Made by a program: the position numbers and the translations under genes
Part shown: piece by piece, positions 19,209 to 28,469 of the stretch
How positions within the stretch are numbered: position 1 is the stretch's first letter
Layout of the letters: each line of letters begins with the position of its first letter
The notes under the pieces: generated by a model
Database searches by the model: none
Told to the model about the DNA's origin: nothing
Seen by the model: only the letters and a program-made list of their open reading frames with translations
Assembly (NCBI RefSeq): GCF_003002925.1
Contig: NZ_PVTK01000001.1
Span: 806,001-870,000 of the forward strand
Length of the DNA stretch: 64,000 nt
Reading direction: 5' to 3'
Source of the DNA: Vreelandella songnenensis
Lineage (GTDB): Bacteria; Pseudomonadota; Gammaproteobacteria; Pseudomonadales; Halomonadaceae

Positions 19209-21452
19209 TTAACCAGGCAGGTTGTCGCGCCGCCAGCGCTGGAGCGCGGCATGGGTACGCGTAGCGCTGTGGCGCAGGCTGCCGAAGATTTGATCCAGCT
19301 GGCACGGCGTTGCCTCCTTGTCATCGGCCAGCGCTTCCAATTGTCTGGCGTAGGCGGCAAGCTGCTCGGCCCCCATGCTCAGCGACTCTCCGCGTAGCTG
19401 ATGGGCAAGCCGTTTTACCTGCCTTGCCTGTTCATCGAAAAGCCCTTCCGCCGCGACCAGATAGGCAGCCAGTTGTGACAGGTAGTCGCTTACCTGCTGA
19501 TGATAGAGCACCACCAGATCTACCAGCCGGTCTTCTCCCAGGCTCTCCTTGAGCATGTCGAGCGTGGCAATATTGAGTACATCCTGATGCGGTGCGTCGT
19601 CTCTTGCGTGGTGCAGCAAAGGGGCCGTGGCAGACGTGGCGGTCGGTAGCAGGTGCAGAGCGAGCACGTTACTCAACGCCGACAGCGACAGCGGCTTGGT
19701 AATGTAGTCATTCATGCCGGCTTCCAGGCAGAACTGCCGGCCGTTGCCCCCCGCCGTCATCGCAACGATGGGGACGTTTGCAAGCCAGCCGCTCTGTTCG
19801 CGCAGGCGCTTAGTCACTACCAGCCCGTCCATGTCCGGCAGCTGGATATCCATGAAGATCAAATCAACGGTCTGGGCATTGGCCATGGCCAGCGCTTCCT
19901 GGCCGTTTTCTGCGCACACCACGTCGCACCCCAGGCGCGACAGTAGCCCAGTGGCGACCTTGCGATTGATCGCGTTATCTTCCACCAGCAGCAGCGAAGT
20001 GCCCGTGAAGTCGCGCGCCGGTTCCTTGGGCAGTTTGGCGACCGAGGGGCTTGCTGTTACCAGCGGCAGCTCACAGCTGAACGTGCTGCCCTGGCCGGGC
20101 TGGCTTTGCACGCTCAAATGCCCCTGCATGGCCTCGCTTAACCGTTTGGAGATGGCAAGCCCGAGTCCCGTGCCCCCATAGCGGCGCGCCACCGAGGCAT
20201 CGGCCTGCTGGAAGGGTTCGAACAGGCTGGCCTGCTGGCTTTCATTCAGACCACAGCCGGTATCGCTTACGTCGAGCAGCAGATGTTCGAACGTTGAAGA
20301 GACGCGGATACTGACGCGGCCGTAGTCGGTGAACTTGATCGCGTTGGCTACCAGATTCAGCAGGATCTGCCGAACGCGCCCGGCGTCCAGCATGACCCAG
20401 GGCGGCACCAGCGCATCGATATCCACATCAAGCACAAGCCCTTTTGCCTGGGCGCGGGGCTCAAACAGCGCCACGACGCTATCGATCAAGGGCTTCAGCG
20501 CGGTCGGCGAGGTTTCAAGCGTCAGGTGGCCCGCTTCGATTTTCGAGAAATCGAGAATCTCGTTGATCATGGCCAGAAGCTGATTGGCGCTATCGTGAAT
20601 GGTGCGCGCGTAATCCTCTACCTGGGCCGGGCTTGCCGGCTCGCGTAAAAGCTCGCTCATGCCGATCACGCCGTTGAGCGGGGTGCGTATCTCGTGGCTC
20701 ACCATGGCCAGGAAATCCGACTTGGCATGGTTGGCCGCCTGAGCCTGTTCGGCGGTGACTTCGAGCTGCTGGCTCAACAGCTCCTGCTCGCGCCGGGCCG
20801 CCGCACTTTCGCGCATTTCACGCACCAGAAACACGATGACCAGTAAAACGGCCAGGCTCATGCCCACCAGCAGCGTCATCAAGAGCTTGTAGAGCGTACT
20901 CAGCAGAATGCGCTCTTCGGTGGCCGACTCGGCCAGGTAGCCGTTGATGGTGATGACGAACCGCTCGGTCAGCTGGGTCAGCCGATTGAGTTCAGCCTCG
21001 AGCGAGACAAGCGGCAGCGCATCAAGCTCGCTTCTGGGGGCGAACATGGGATCGAGCAGCTCCATCTGCTGCTGAATGTACCCAAGCAGCTCGCTGGCGC
21101 CCGAGGCGGCTTGCAAGAGCGAATTGACCTCGCCGTCCTGCAGCAACATCACGCGGCTATAGAGCAGCTCGAAGCGCAGGTTGAGCCCGTCCTGGGTGGC
21201 CGGGTCCAGCGCTGTGCGCGTGGCCGAGAGCAAGTGGTTGAGCAGTTGAACGGCATCCCGATCAAGCTTGTAAACCACCCAGGCCGTATCCTCACGCAGG
21301 CTTTGGGTCAGGTTGTCCTGGCGCCAGGAGGCAAGTGCTGCCACGACCAGGGCGCCGGCAAACAGCAGCACGGTAAAAATGGCCACCAGCTTGAGCCGGC
21401 GCGGATACCGCAGAAGCCTTGGCGCTTGTACCACGGAGTGGCTAAAGCGCAT
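19209..21452 (-). CDS. Hybrid sensor histidine kinase with receiver and HPt domains
   Basis: A 747-residue membrane kinase carrying its own phosphorelay. TM1 is about residues 21-42, a ~145-residue periplasmic helical sensor follows, TM2 is about 188-212, then a short coiled coil. HisKA has H253 ([19 protein letters not shown]), HATPase has [10 protein letters not shown] and [10 protein letters not shown], the receiver has D535 ([15 protein letters not shown]), and the C-terminal HPt has H684 ([17 protein letters not shown]). The architecture is like BarA/TorS-type kinases. No output regulator is adjacent. Its start overlaps the stop of the upstream periplasmic molybdopterin-fold gene by 11 bases, so the two are coupled and that protein is a likely sensory partner. 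Confidence 0.92.
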   Translation of the reverse strand: MRFSHSVVQAPRLLRYPRRLKLVAIFTVLLFAGALVVAALASWRQDNLTQSLREDTAWVVYKLDRDAVQLLNHLLSATRTALDPATQDGLNLRFELLYSRVMLLQDGEVNSLLQAASGASELLGYIQQQMELLDPMFAPRSELDALPLVSLEAELNRLTQLTERFVITINGYLAESATEERILLSTLYKLLMTLLVGMSLAVLLVIVFLVREMRESAAARREQELLSQQLEVTAEQAQAANHAKSDFLAMVSHEIRTPLNGVIGMSELLREPASPAQVEDYARTIHDSANQLLAMINEILDFSKIEAGHLTLETSPTALKPLIDSVVALFEPRAQAKGLVLDVDIDALVPPWVMLDAGRVRQILLNLVANAIKFTDYGRVSIRVSSTFEHLLLDVSDTGCGLNESQQASLFEPFQQADASVARRYGGTGLGLAISKRLSEAMQGHLSVQSQPGQGSTFSCELPLVTASPSVAKLPKEPARDFTGTSLLLVEDNAINRKVATGLLSRLGCDVVCAENGQEALAMANAQTVDLIFMDIQLPDMDGLVVTKRLREQSGWLANVPIVAMTAGGNGRQFCLEAGMNDYITKPLSLSALSNVLALHLLPTATSATAPLLHHARDDAPHQDVLNIATLDMLKESLGEDRLVDLVVLYHQQVSDYLSQLAAYLVAAEGLFDEQARQVKRLAHQLRGESLSMGAEQLAAYARQLEALADDKEATPCQLDQIFGSLRHSATRTHAALQRWRRDNLPG

Positions 21453-21954
21453 CGATGCGCATGACCTGCCAAACGGCCCTGAAGCGTATCTTCTCGCTCA
21501 GCAGCACCTCGTTCTGGTCGAAGGGGTAGAGCACCCACAGTGGGCCATACTCGCGAATGGGCATCGGCTCACCGTTACGCTCAAGCGCCAGGATGACATC
21601 ATAGTCGTAGAAATCCTCCATCGGAATTTCAGCGGCATACCCGTTGAGCGCCGATACCTGCACGGCGTCGCTATCAGCGCCTACGTACTCGAGCAGATCA
21701 CGCATCAGCGGGCCAGAGTAGTGGCTGACACCGCTGGTCCAGGGCGTATTGGTATCAAAACCGTGCTGGGGCAGCGACTTCAGCATCGCCATGTCCAGAT
21801 GCGCCTCTCCGGCGCTGTTTTGATGCGCCACATTGCCTTTCACTTCCAGCAGCACCGTACCGGTTGGCGCAGGCAACGCCTCATCCGGGGCGGCTTGAGC
21901 CGCTTGGGATACGCACAGTGCCATCAAGACCCAGCCTGCAAATAACATTTTCAC
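21442..21954 (-). CDS. Small periplasmic protein with oxidoreductase molybdopterin-binding (SUOX-like) fold
   Basis: A 170-residue exported protein with a clear signal peptide ([19 protein letters not shown]). The mature part matches the small sulfite-oxidase-like molybdopterin-binding domain in outline (LEVKGNV, then [35 protein letters not shown] and PLWVLYPFD). The cysteine that ligates molybdenum in sulfite oxidase is absent, so it probably does not do redox catalysis and may bind a ligand. GTG at 21954 follows AGGAAG at 7 bases; ATG two codons later is equally possible. It overlaps the hybrid kinase start. The pairing suggests a periplasmic sensor module, which is inference. Confidence 0.75.
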   Translation of the reverse strand: MKMLFAGWVLMALCVSQAAQAAPDEALPAPTGTVLLEVKGNVAHQNSAGEAHLDMAMLKSLPQHGFDTNTPWTSGVSHYSGPLMRDLLEYVGADSDAVQVSALNGYAAEIPMEDFYDYDVILALERNGEPMPIREYGPLWVLYPFDQNEVLLSEKIRFRAVWQVMRIDAL

Positions 21955-22070
21955 GATCACTTCCTCACAAAGCGTTGCTTTATCGTCAGGCACCTGGCGC
22001 CCTCATCAATTGGGAGTAGAGTACGCGATCTGGCTTTCAAGGTCAGGCCAGAGTTGATCGGCGACGCATT

Positions 22071-22103
22071 AAAAAAACGCCAGCTCAATCGAGCTGGCGT
22101 TTT
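22071..22103 (-). terminator. Terminator of the TAXI-TRAP/uspA operon
   Basis: A 13-bp perfect stem (AAAACGCCAGCTC / GAGCTGGCGTTTT) with an AATC loop at 22074-22103. T-runs lie on both sides, so it can stop transcription either way. It lies 28 bases after the usp stop on the minus strand. Confidence 0.85.
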
Positions 22104-22130
22104 CAGTATGACGACAGACGTTCCGCCCGA

Positions 22131-22559
22131 CTAGCGCACGATCATGACCGATACCTTGGCATGATGCACGACGTGCTCGGCATTGGGGCCCAGCACATAG
22201 TCAACGAACTTGTGCTTGGTGTGCGAGGCCATGACGATCAGGTCGGCATCGAGCTTCTTGCCCACCTTGATGATCGCCTCCCACGGCGAGCCATCCACAA
22301 TCACGCTCTGAGTATTGATGTCCTTGGGAACATGCTCGTCGATAAAGCGCTGTTGTGCCTGCTTCATCGCCGCATGGGCCTTTTCCGAAAAGTTCTTCGG
22401 AAAGTAGGCCCCGACCATGGGCATCTTGAACTCCGGCAGCACCGACACGATATGCAGCGATGCGCCAAACGTCTGGCAGAGCGTGACCGCCGTGGGTAAC
22501 GCCTTCTGCCACGAGGCCGCTTCGTTCAGATCCACAGGGAGTAGCACTTTTTGGTACAT
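22131..22559 (-). CDS. Universal stress protein UspA family, TeaD-like
   Basis: A 142-residue cytoplasmic UspA-fold protein. It has the N-terminal strand YQKVLLPVDLNEAASWQKAL and the ATP-binding loop near the end (VMASHTKHKFVDYVLGPNAEHVVHHA), which agrees with the G-2x-G-9x-G(S/T) region in altered form. It is the last gene of a TRAP operon, 10 bases after the fused permease, with GAGGAGG before its ATG. In Halomonas elongata the same position is held by TeaD, which tunes the ectoine TRAP transporter TeaABC. A regulatory role for this transporter is inferred by analogy. Confidence 0.88.
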   Translation of the reverse strand: MYQKVLLPVDLNEAASWQKALPTAVTLCQTFGASLHIVSVLPEFKMPMVGAYFPKNFSEKAHAAMKQAQQRFIDEHVPKDINTQSVIVDGSPWEAIIKVGKKLDADLIVMASHTKHKFVDYVLGPNAEHVVHHAKVSVMIVR

Positions 22560-22569
22560 GGCAACCTCC

Positions 22570-25173
22570 TCAAGCGACTGCCGCTGTATCGTTACCCTGC
22601 TGCTTGCTGCGACGACGGCGCTGCATCAGCACGACAAGACCAAACAGCCCGAGCGCAGGTAGCCACATCCACTCCTTGGTCCAGCGATCTACCGGGGCGA
22701 GTACCTGGGTGATTTCCTGGTCGAAATCAAACCCCAGCTCAGCCGCCGGGCCGCCAAACTCGACAAAGTCTACCAGCGTCTGATCGCCGTCCACGTAGAG
22801 CTCCATGCCCAGGTTTTCCAGACGCTCTTCGCCCGTTTCACCGCTGGGCACCGGTACCAGAATGTAGGTCGACATGGGCGCGCCAAAGGCATCCTCACCG
22901 GCAATCTGCACGCGCAGGCTGCTGCCATCGTCCACCCGTTCGAGCGCCTCGGCAAACTGGGCGGGCGGCACCGACTCGTAGGGGTCATGGATCTTGTCCA
23001 TCCAGAAGCCGGGACGGAACAGGGTAAAGGCAACCAGCAGTAACAGCAGTGATTCGTACCAGCGGTTACGCGTCAGCATATAGCCCTGGGTACCGGCGGC
23101 AAAAATCAGCATCGCAATCGTTGCCACGATAAACACCACCACGCCCTGCATGACGGTGACATCGATTAACAGCAGATCCGTGTTAAAGATAAACAAGAAT
23201 GGCAGTGCTGCCGTACGCAGGCTGTAATAGAACGCCTGGAAGCCTGTACGTATCGGGTCGCCTCCCGAAATCGCCGCGGCGGCAAAGGAAGCCAGTCCCA
23301 CTGGAGGGGTGACATCCGCCATGATGCCGAAATAGAACACGAACAGATGGACGGCAATCAACGGCACAATCAGGCCGTTCTGCTGGCCCAGCATCACGAT
23401 GACCGGCGCCATCAATGCCGATACCACGATGTAGTTGGCCGTCGTGGGCAAGCCCATGCCTAGAATCAGACTCAGCAGCGCGGTAAGCAGCAGGATCATC
23501 ATCAGATTACCGCCGGATAGAATCTCAACGACATCCGCCAGCACCAGACCTACACCGGTTTGCGATACGGCACCGACAATGATACCCGCCGTGGCGGTCG
23601 CGATACCGATACCGATCATGTTTCGAGCACCGGTTACCAAGCCGTCCCACAGATCCAAGAAGCCTTCTTTGATATCGGCCGCCATTTTGCTGCGCCCACG
23701 GAAGATGGCGATAATTGGACGCTGCGTCACCATGATGAAAATCATGAACATGGTCGCCCAAAATGCGGAAAGCCCCGGTGAAAGGCGCTCGACCATCAAG
23801 CACCATACCAACACGATAACCGGCAGGATGTAGTGCAGTCCGACCATCACGGTAGGCCGCGTTTGCGGCAGTGTAATGATCTTGGAAGTCGGGTCGTCCA
23901 TTTCCAGTTCAGGATAGTTGGCGCTAACTTTCAATAGCCCTACGTAGGCAATGACCAGACCAAGTGAGATGACCCAAGGGGTTGCCTCGCCGAGCAGCGG
24001 CTTCAGCCAGCCCAGGCCATAGTAAACCGCGACGGAAAGCCCCATGAGCAGTAGAAGACCCGTCAAGAAGCCGATCACTTTATTGAGCAGCGGGCGCGCC
24101 GGATTACTCGAAGGCAGGCCCTGCATGTTGGCTTTTAATGCTTCAAGATGAACGATATAGATCAGGGCAATGTACGAAATAATGGCGGGCAAGAAAGCGT
24201 GCTTGATGACTTCAACATAGGGAATGCCGACATATTCGACCATCAAGAACGCGGCAGCGCCCATGACCGGCGGCATGATCTGACCGTTGACCGATGAAGA
24301 TACTTCAACCGCGCCGGCTTTTTCAGCACTAAACCCTACCCGCTTCATCATGGGAATGGTAAAGGTACCGGTCGTCACCGTATTGGCAATCGACGACCCG
24401 GAAATCAGGCCGGTCATGCCCGAGGCAACCACGGCTGCCTTTGCAGGGCCGCCCTTCAGGTGGCCCAGCATGGAAAACGCCACTTTGATGAAATAGTTGC
24501 CTGCCCCCGCTTTATCCAGCAGGGCGCCGAACAGCACGAACAGGAATACAAAGCTGGTGGATACGCCAAGCGCGATACCAAAGACGCCCTGGGTGCCTAG
24601 CCACTGGTGGTTGATCAACCCACCCAGACTCACCCCGCGGTGCGCCAGAATACCGGGCATATAGGGGCCAAACAGTGAATAGGCGATAAAAATGGCGGCG
24701 ACCACCATCAGCGGTGGCCCGAGGGCTCGCCGTGTGGCTTCCAGCAGCATCACGATGCCCAGAATGCCGATCACGATATCCTGAGTAATGGGCCGACCGG
24801 GGCGCTGCGCCAGGTCAGAATAGAATATGAACAGATACGCGCCGCAGAAGGCGGCCACCGCAGCTAACGCCCAATCCTGTAACGGAATGCGGTCGCGCGG
24901 CGAGCGTTTTAGCGCCGGATAGGCCATGAAGGCCAGAAAGAGCGCAAACGCCAGGTGAATAGAGCGCGATTCAGTGGCACTGAATACGCCGAAGCCCACC
25001 ATGTAAGGAAGTGGCGATGCAATCCATAGCTGGAACAGCGACCACACAGCTGCAATGCTTACCAGCAGCTTACCGGGTACGCCGTGAGGCTTCCGTGCCC
25101 CTGTGTCACTGGCGGCGACCATATCATCCAGGTCGTCTCCTGCGGCTGCCGAGGGTTGTTTGTCATCACGCAT
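22570..25173 (-). CDS. TRAP transporter fused permease (DctQM), TAXI-type
   Basis: An 867-residue inner-membrane protein in which the small (4TM) and large (12TM) TRAP subunits are fused, the usual form in TAXI systems. It has many hydrophobic segments, DctM-type motifs (ASGMTGLISGSSIANTVTTG and LILGMGLPTTANYIVVSALM), and a ~150-residue soluble/TM C-terminal extension (DUF3394-like, about 690-850). It takes up an unidentified organic acid with sodium. The ATG at 25173 has AGGA at 8 bases; a TTG 33 bases upstream is rejected. It lies between its binding protein gene upstream and the uspA gene downstream. Confidence 0.92.
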   Translation of the reverse strand: MRDDKQPSAAAGDDLDDMVAASDTGARKPHGVPGKLLVSIAAVWSLFQLWIASPLPYMVGFGVFSATESRSIHLAFALFLAFMAYPALKRSPRDRIPLQDWALAAVAAFCGAYLFIFYSDLAQRPGRPITQDIVIGILGIVMLLEATRRALGPPLMVVAAIFIAYSLFGPYMPGILAHRGVSLGGLINHQWLGTQGVFGIALGVSTSFVFLFVLFGALLDKAGAGNYFIKVAFSMLGHLKGGPAKAAVVASGMTGLISGSSIANTVTTGTFTIPMMKRVGFSAEKAGAVEVSSSVNGQIMPPVMGAAAFLMVEYVGIPYVEVIKHAFLPAIISYIALIYIVHLEALKANMQGLPSSNPARPLLNKVIGFLTGLLLLMGLSVAVYYGLGWLKPLLGEATPWVISLGLVIAYVGLLKVSANYPELEMDDPTSKIITLPQTRPTVMVGLHYILPVIVLVWCLMVERLSPGLSAFWATMFMIFIMVTQRPIIAIFRGRSKMAADIKEGFLDLWDGLVTGARNMIGIGIATATAGIIVGAVSQTGVGLVLADVVEILSGGNLMMILLLTALLSLILGMGLPTTANYIVVSALMAPVIVMLGQQNGLIVPLIAVHLFVFYFGIMADVTPPVGLASFAAAAISGGDPIRTGFQAFYYSLRTAALPFLFIFNTDLLLIDVTVMQGVVVFIVATIAMLIFAAGTQGYMLTRNRWYESLLLLLVAFTLFRPGFWMDKIHDPYESVPPAQFAEALERVDDGSSLRVQIAGEDAFGAPMSTYILVPVPSGETGEERLENLGMELYVDGDQTLVDFVEFGGPAAELGFDFDQEITQVLAPVDRWTKEWMWLPALGLFGLVVLMQRRRRSKQQGNDTAAVA

Positions 25174-25223
25174 ACGCTTGTCCTGCCTAATGGTCAGCGC
25201 TGACAATCAGCGCTTTCAACAAG

Positions 25224-25252
25224 AAGCGCGGACACCCCAGGTGCCCGCGCTT
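25224..25252 (-). other. Intercistronic hairpin between TAXI binding protein and permease
   Basis: A 13-bp stem with one G-U wobble (AAGCGCGGACACC / GGTGCCCGCGCTT) and CCA loop. It has no strong T-run. Such hairpins commonly protect the binding-protein mRNA or partly end transcription, giving more binding protein than permease. Confidence 0.65.
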
Positions 25253-25305
25253 TGCACTTCTAAAGCGATCGCTACCGGTCATGGCCAATAGCGTGCCGCC
25301 AGGCC

Positions 25306-26286
25306 TTATTCGATCCAGCCACGCTCGCGGTAGTAGCGCGCCGCGCCGTCATGCAGCGGTGCGGTCAGACCATCGGCGATCATGTCTTCTTCGTTGAGGT
25401 TCTCGAACGCCGGGTGCAGGCGCTTGAAGCGATCAAAGTTCTCGAACACGGCCTTGACCGTTTCGTACACGATGTCTTCATCAACGTCGGCAGATGAAAC
25501 GAAAGTAGCCGCCACACCGAAGGTTTCAACGTCTTCGTCGTTACCGCGGTACAAACCGCCCGGGATCACGGAACGGGTGTAGTAAGGGTACTCTTCGACC
25601 AGCGCATCAATCTCGTCGCCGGTCACGGATACCAGGCGGGCGTCGATGGTGGTCGTTGCTTCCTGGATGGAGCCGTTCGGGTGGCCCACTACGTAAACCA
25701 TGGCATCGATGTTGTTATCGGAAAGCGCTGAAGCCTGCTCGGCGGCATCCAGCTGTGAAGCCAGTGCGAAGGTATCTTCGTCCCAACCGAACGCTTCCAT
25801 GACCACGTCCATGGTGTTGCGCTGGCCAGAGCCTGGGTTACCGATATTGACGCGCTTGCCCGGGAAGTCGCTGATGTTCTCGATGCCGGAGTCGGCGCGA
25901 GCCACCACGGTGAGCGGCTCGCCATGCATGGTGAAGACCGAGCGCATGTCTTCCCACGGGCCCTCTTCTTCAAAGTTGGCTTCGCCGTTGTAGGCGCGGT
26001 ACTGAACGTCGGACTGAACGACACCCATGTCCAGTTCGCCGCTCTTCATGCCGTTGACGTTGGCAACGGAGCCACCGGTTGACGGCGCATTACAGCGAAT
26101 GTTGTGCTCTTCGCTACCGCGGTTGACCATACGGCAGACCGACTGGCCCACGACATAGTAAACGCCGGTCTGGCCGCCGGTACCGATAGTGATATAGCGC
26201 TCTTGAGCGACGGCGGGAGCCGCAAAGGTTGCCGCGGCAATTAACGCGCCTGAAAAGGCAGCGGTGGAAAATACATGGCGTTTCAT
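25306..26286 (-). CDS. TAXI family TRAP periplasmic solute-binding protein
   Basis: A 326-residue exported binding protein. A signal peptide (residues 1-28, AAPAVAQ-E) is followed by the TAXI family opening YITIGTGGQTGVYYVVGQSV with CRMVNR after it, and the ligand-contact region GELDMGVVQSDVQYRAYNGE. TAXI proteins carry glutamate or other carboxylates; the substrate here is unknown. The start is ATG at 26286 with GAGG at 7 bases. It is the first gene of the operon with the fused permease and uspA. Confidence 0.92.
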   Translation of the reverse strand: MKRHVFSTAAFSGALIAAATFAAPAVAQERYITIGTGGQTGVYYVVGQSVCRMVNRGSEEHNIRCNAPSTGGSVANVNGMKSGELDMGVVQSDVQYRAYNGEANFEEEGPWEDMRSVFTMHGEPLTVVARADSGIENISDFPGKRVNIGNPGSGQRNTMDVVMEAFGWDEDTFALASQLDAAEQASALSDNNIDAMVYVVGHPNGSIQEATTTIDARLVSVTGDEIDALVEEYPYYTRSVIPGGLYRGNDEDVETFGVAATFVSSADVDEDIVYETVKAVFENFDRFKRLHPAFENLNEEDMIADGLTAPLHDGAARYYRERGWIE

Positions 26287-26640
26287 GGACACACCTCTAT
26301 CTTGATGTTGTGAGCGTTATGCGCTCTGGAAACACCCATCAGCCTGTCCCCTTTGGGTGAACCTGCTTCCAGAACGTTTTCAAGACAAACTGTTATAACA
26401 CGGCACCTGGTTGTGCCTACCTTGGCTACTTTAGCGAAAAAAAATCCGCTTGGCGAAGTCATGGTGGACAACGGCCGCGCTTAGCGCTGCCTATTGAAAC
26501 ACGACTTACCCCTTGCGTAACGTTTAGTCAGCGTTAAGGGTCATGCCTCTTTTGCATAGGGGTTATGAGATCAGCACTCAATGACCTACCTAAGCGTAGC
26601 GACATCTGGCGTTTTCGCTATCACCACCCGAGCCCTCCCC
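26287..26640. other. Intergenic region of 354 bases between two TRAP operons
   Basis: It holds the promoter region of the TAXI operon and the 3' region of the upstream dctPQM operon, both on the minus strand. A run of A at 26436-26444 would be a T-run on the minus strand, but I see no good stem beside it. TTATAA around 26392-26398 (minus-strand reading) is a possible -10 element without a convincing -35. I found no gene. Confidence 0.4.
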
Positions 26641-27942
26641 TTAAACGTTATAGCCCAGCATCTGCGGCAGCCATAGCGCAATGGCTGGAAAAATCGCCAC
26701 CAGCGCCAGAGCCCCTCCCATTGCCAGCACGAAAATCAGCGCCCAGCCCAGCGTATGTTCAAGGCGAATCTTGGCGACTTCCGTCGTCACCATCAGATTG
26801 ACCGCCACAGGGGGCGTGAACTGGCCGATGGCAATATTCATCGCCAGCAGAATGCCGAACCATACCGGGTTCCACTCGAAGTGCTGCATGACCGGAATAA
26901 GAATGGGCATCATGATCAGGTAGATCGAGATGGCGTCGAGCAGCATGCCCGCCAACAGCACCGCCAGCATGACCAGTATCAGCAGCACAACGCCGTTATC
27001 GGTAAGGCCGATGATCCACTCCGCCAGATGGCGGAAGGTGCCCAGCATGGTGCCCGCCCAGGCAAAGATGCCGGCCAGGGCGATGATCAGCATTACCACG
27101 CCAGAAATGATCGCGGCTTCACCCAGAAGCTCCCACAGATCGCGCAGCGACAGCTCGCGGGTAAAAAAGAGCCCGACCAGCGTGCCGTAGGCAACGGCCA
27201 CCACCGCCGCCTCGGTGGGGGTAAACAGCCCCGAACGCAAACCGCCTAGAATCAGGATCGGCGCAAACAGCGCTGGCAACGCCTCCTTGAAGGTGGTGCG
27301 CACGCTCAAACGCTCGGAGTCTAGCGTGGGCGAGCCCTCCCAGCCGTTGCGCCTGGCCAGAATAAGTGCCGGCACCAGCAGCGAAAGCCCGGCCAGAATG
27401 CCCGGAAAGAGCCCCGCGGCAAACAGTGCGCGAAGGTCCACCCCGGGCACCACGATGGAGTAGAGAATCAGCGCCACCGAAGGCGGAATCAGAATGGCGG
27501 TCGAGGCCGAAGCCGCGATCAGGGTGGCCGAGAACGGCTTGGGGTAGCCCGCCCTGGTCATGCTGGGCAGCATCACCATGGCAACCGCGGCAGCGTCCGC
27601 CGGGCCTGAGCCGCTCATGCCGCCCATGATCATGCACACCAGCACTGCCACCAGCGCAAGCCCGCCGTGGCGCGGGCCAATCAGCGCCTGGGCGAAGCGC
27701 ACCAAACGTAGCGCCACGCCCGAGCGCTCGAATATCAGCCCGGTCAGGATGAACAGCGGAATCGCAATCAAGGGGTACTTGGCGATGCTGTTGTAGGTGT
27801 TGGTGCCAAGCGTTGCCAGCATATCCGGCGACAGTCCCAGCACGATACCCACCGCGCCGGACAGCGCCAGCGAAAACGCCACCGGCACCCCGGCAATCAG
27901 TAGCCCGGCAAACGCCAGGATCATCCATACATCAGGCGTCAT
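26641..27942 (-). CDS. dctM: TRAP transporter large permease subunit DctM
   Basis: A 433-residue 12-TM protein of the DctM/SiaM type. It opens MTPDVWMILAFAGLLIAGVPVAFSLALSG, contains the family motif GGMSGSGPADAAAVAMVMLP, and closes with AMNIAIGQFTPPVAVNLMVT. ATG at 27942 overlaps the DctQ stop by 11 bases and has GGGGAG upstream, so the two subunits are coupled. The longer reading (to 28050) has no membrane-protein character. It works with 27932-28411 and the binding protein 28470-29480. Confidence 0.93.
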   Translation of the reverse strand: MTPDVWMILAFAGLLIAGVPVAFSLALSGAVGIVLGLSPDMLATLGTNTYNSIAKYPLIAIPLFILTGLIFERSGVALRLVRFAQALIGPRHGGLALVAVLVCMIMGGMSGSGPADAAAVAMVMLPSMTRAGYPKPFSATLIAASASTAILIPPSVALILYSIVVPGVDLRALFAAGLFPGILAGLSLLVPALILARRNGWEGSPTLDSERLSVRTTFKEALPALFAPILILGGLRSGLFTPTEAAVVAVAYGTLVGLFFTRELSLRDLWELLGEAAIISGVVMLIIALAGIFAWAGTMLGTFRHLAEWIIGLTDNGVVLLILVMLAVLLAGMLLDAISIYLIMMPILIPVMQHFEWNPVWFGILLAMNIAIGQFTPPVAVNLMVTTEVAKIRLEHTLGWALIFVLAMGGALALVAIFPAIALWLPQMLGYNV

Positions 27943-28411
27943 CAGCCATCTCCCCGACCAGCCGTGCCCGGGTCTGCTGGAAAAGCCGCCATAGCATGGC
28001 AAGGGTAAGTACCGGCAGCCAGACCAGATACCACCACTGGGGCAGGCCAAGGCCGGGGGAGAGCGACTCCCACTGATACTCCTGCCAGGCGAGCTTGCCG
28101 CCGTACCAGGTGATCAGCCCCAGTACCAGCGCACCGCACAGCGCCTGAAACACGATCAGTGCATTGCGATAGCGCGGCGGCAGCGCCCGCTCCAGAAAGC
28201 CGATGCGAATATGCCGGTTGCGGCGCAGAGCCACCGAGGCGCCAGCAAAGGTCAGCACCACCAGGAGAAAAACGGAAAACTCTTCGGTAAAGGAGAACGA
28301 CCCGCCGGTAACGTAGCGGGTGATCACGTTGCCCAAACTGATCAATGAAATCACGATAAGCGCCAGCGCACCTATCCAGCGCTCGGGCCGCGCATCAGGA
28401 AAGCCTTTCAT
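27932..28411 (-). CDS. dctQ: TRAP transporter small permease subunit DctQ
   Basis: A 159-residue protein with four predicted membrane helices: IGALALIVISLISLGNVITRYV, FTEEFSVFLLVVLTFAGASVA, a third after RNALIVFQALCGALVLGLITW, and a last near WYLVWLPVLTLAMLWRLF. The pattern EEFSVFLL..AGASVALRRNRHIRIG is diagnostic for DctQ. GAGG precedes the ATG. It is separated from the binding-protein gene by 58 bases containing a GC-rich hairpin. Confidence 0.9.
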   Translation of the reverse strand: MKGFPDARPERWIGALALIVISLISLGNVITRYVTGGSFSFTEEFSVFLLVVLTFAGASVALRRNRHIRIGFLERALPPRYRNALIVFQALCGALVLGLITWYGGKLAWQEYQWESLSPGLGLPQWWYLVWLPVLTLAMLWRLFQQTRARLVGEMADDA

Positions 28412-28430
28412 GAAAGCCTCGTCATAACAG

Positions 28431-28452
28431 CGCCTCCCGAGGCCGGGAGGCG
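28431..28452 (-). other. Intercistronic hairpin between dctP and dctQ
   Basis: Perfect 9-bp GC-rich stem CGCCTCCCG / CGGGAGGCG with a 4-base loop, and no T-run. It is placed exactly as in the other two TRAP operons of this window, between binding protein and permease. Confidence 0.65.
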
Positions 28453-28469
28453 GAACATCAGAAAAGCGA

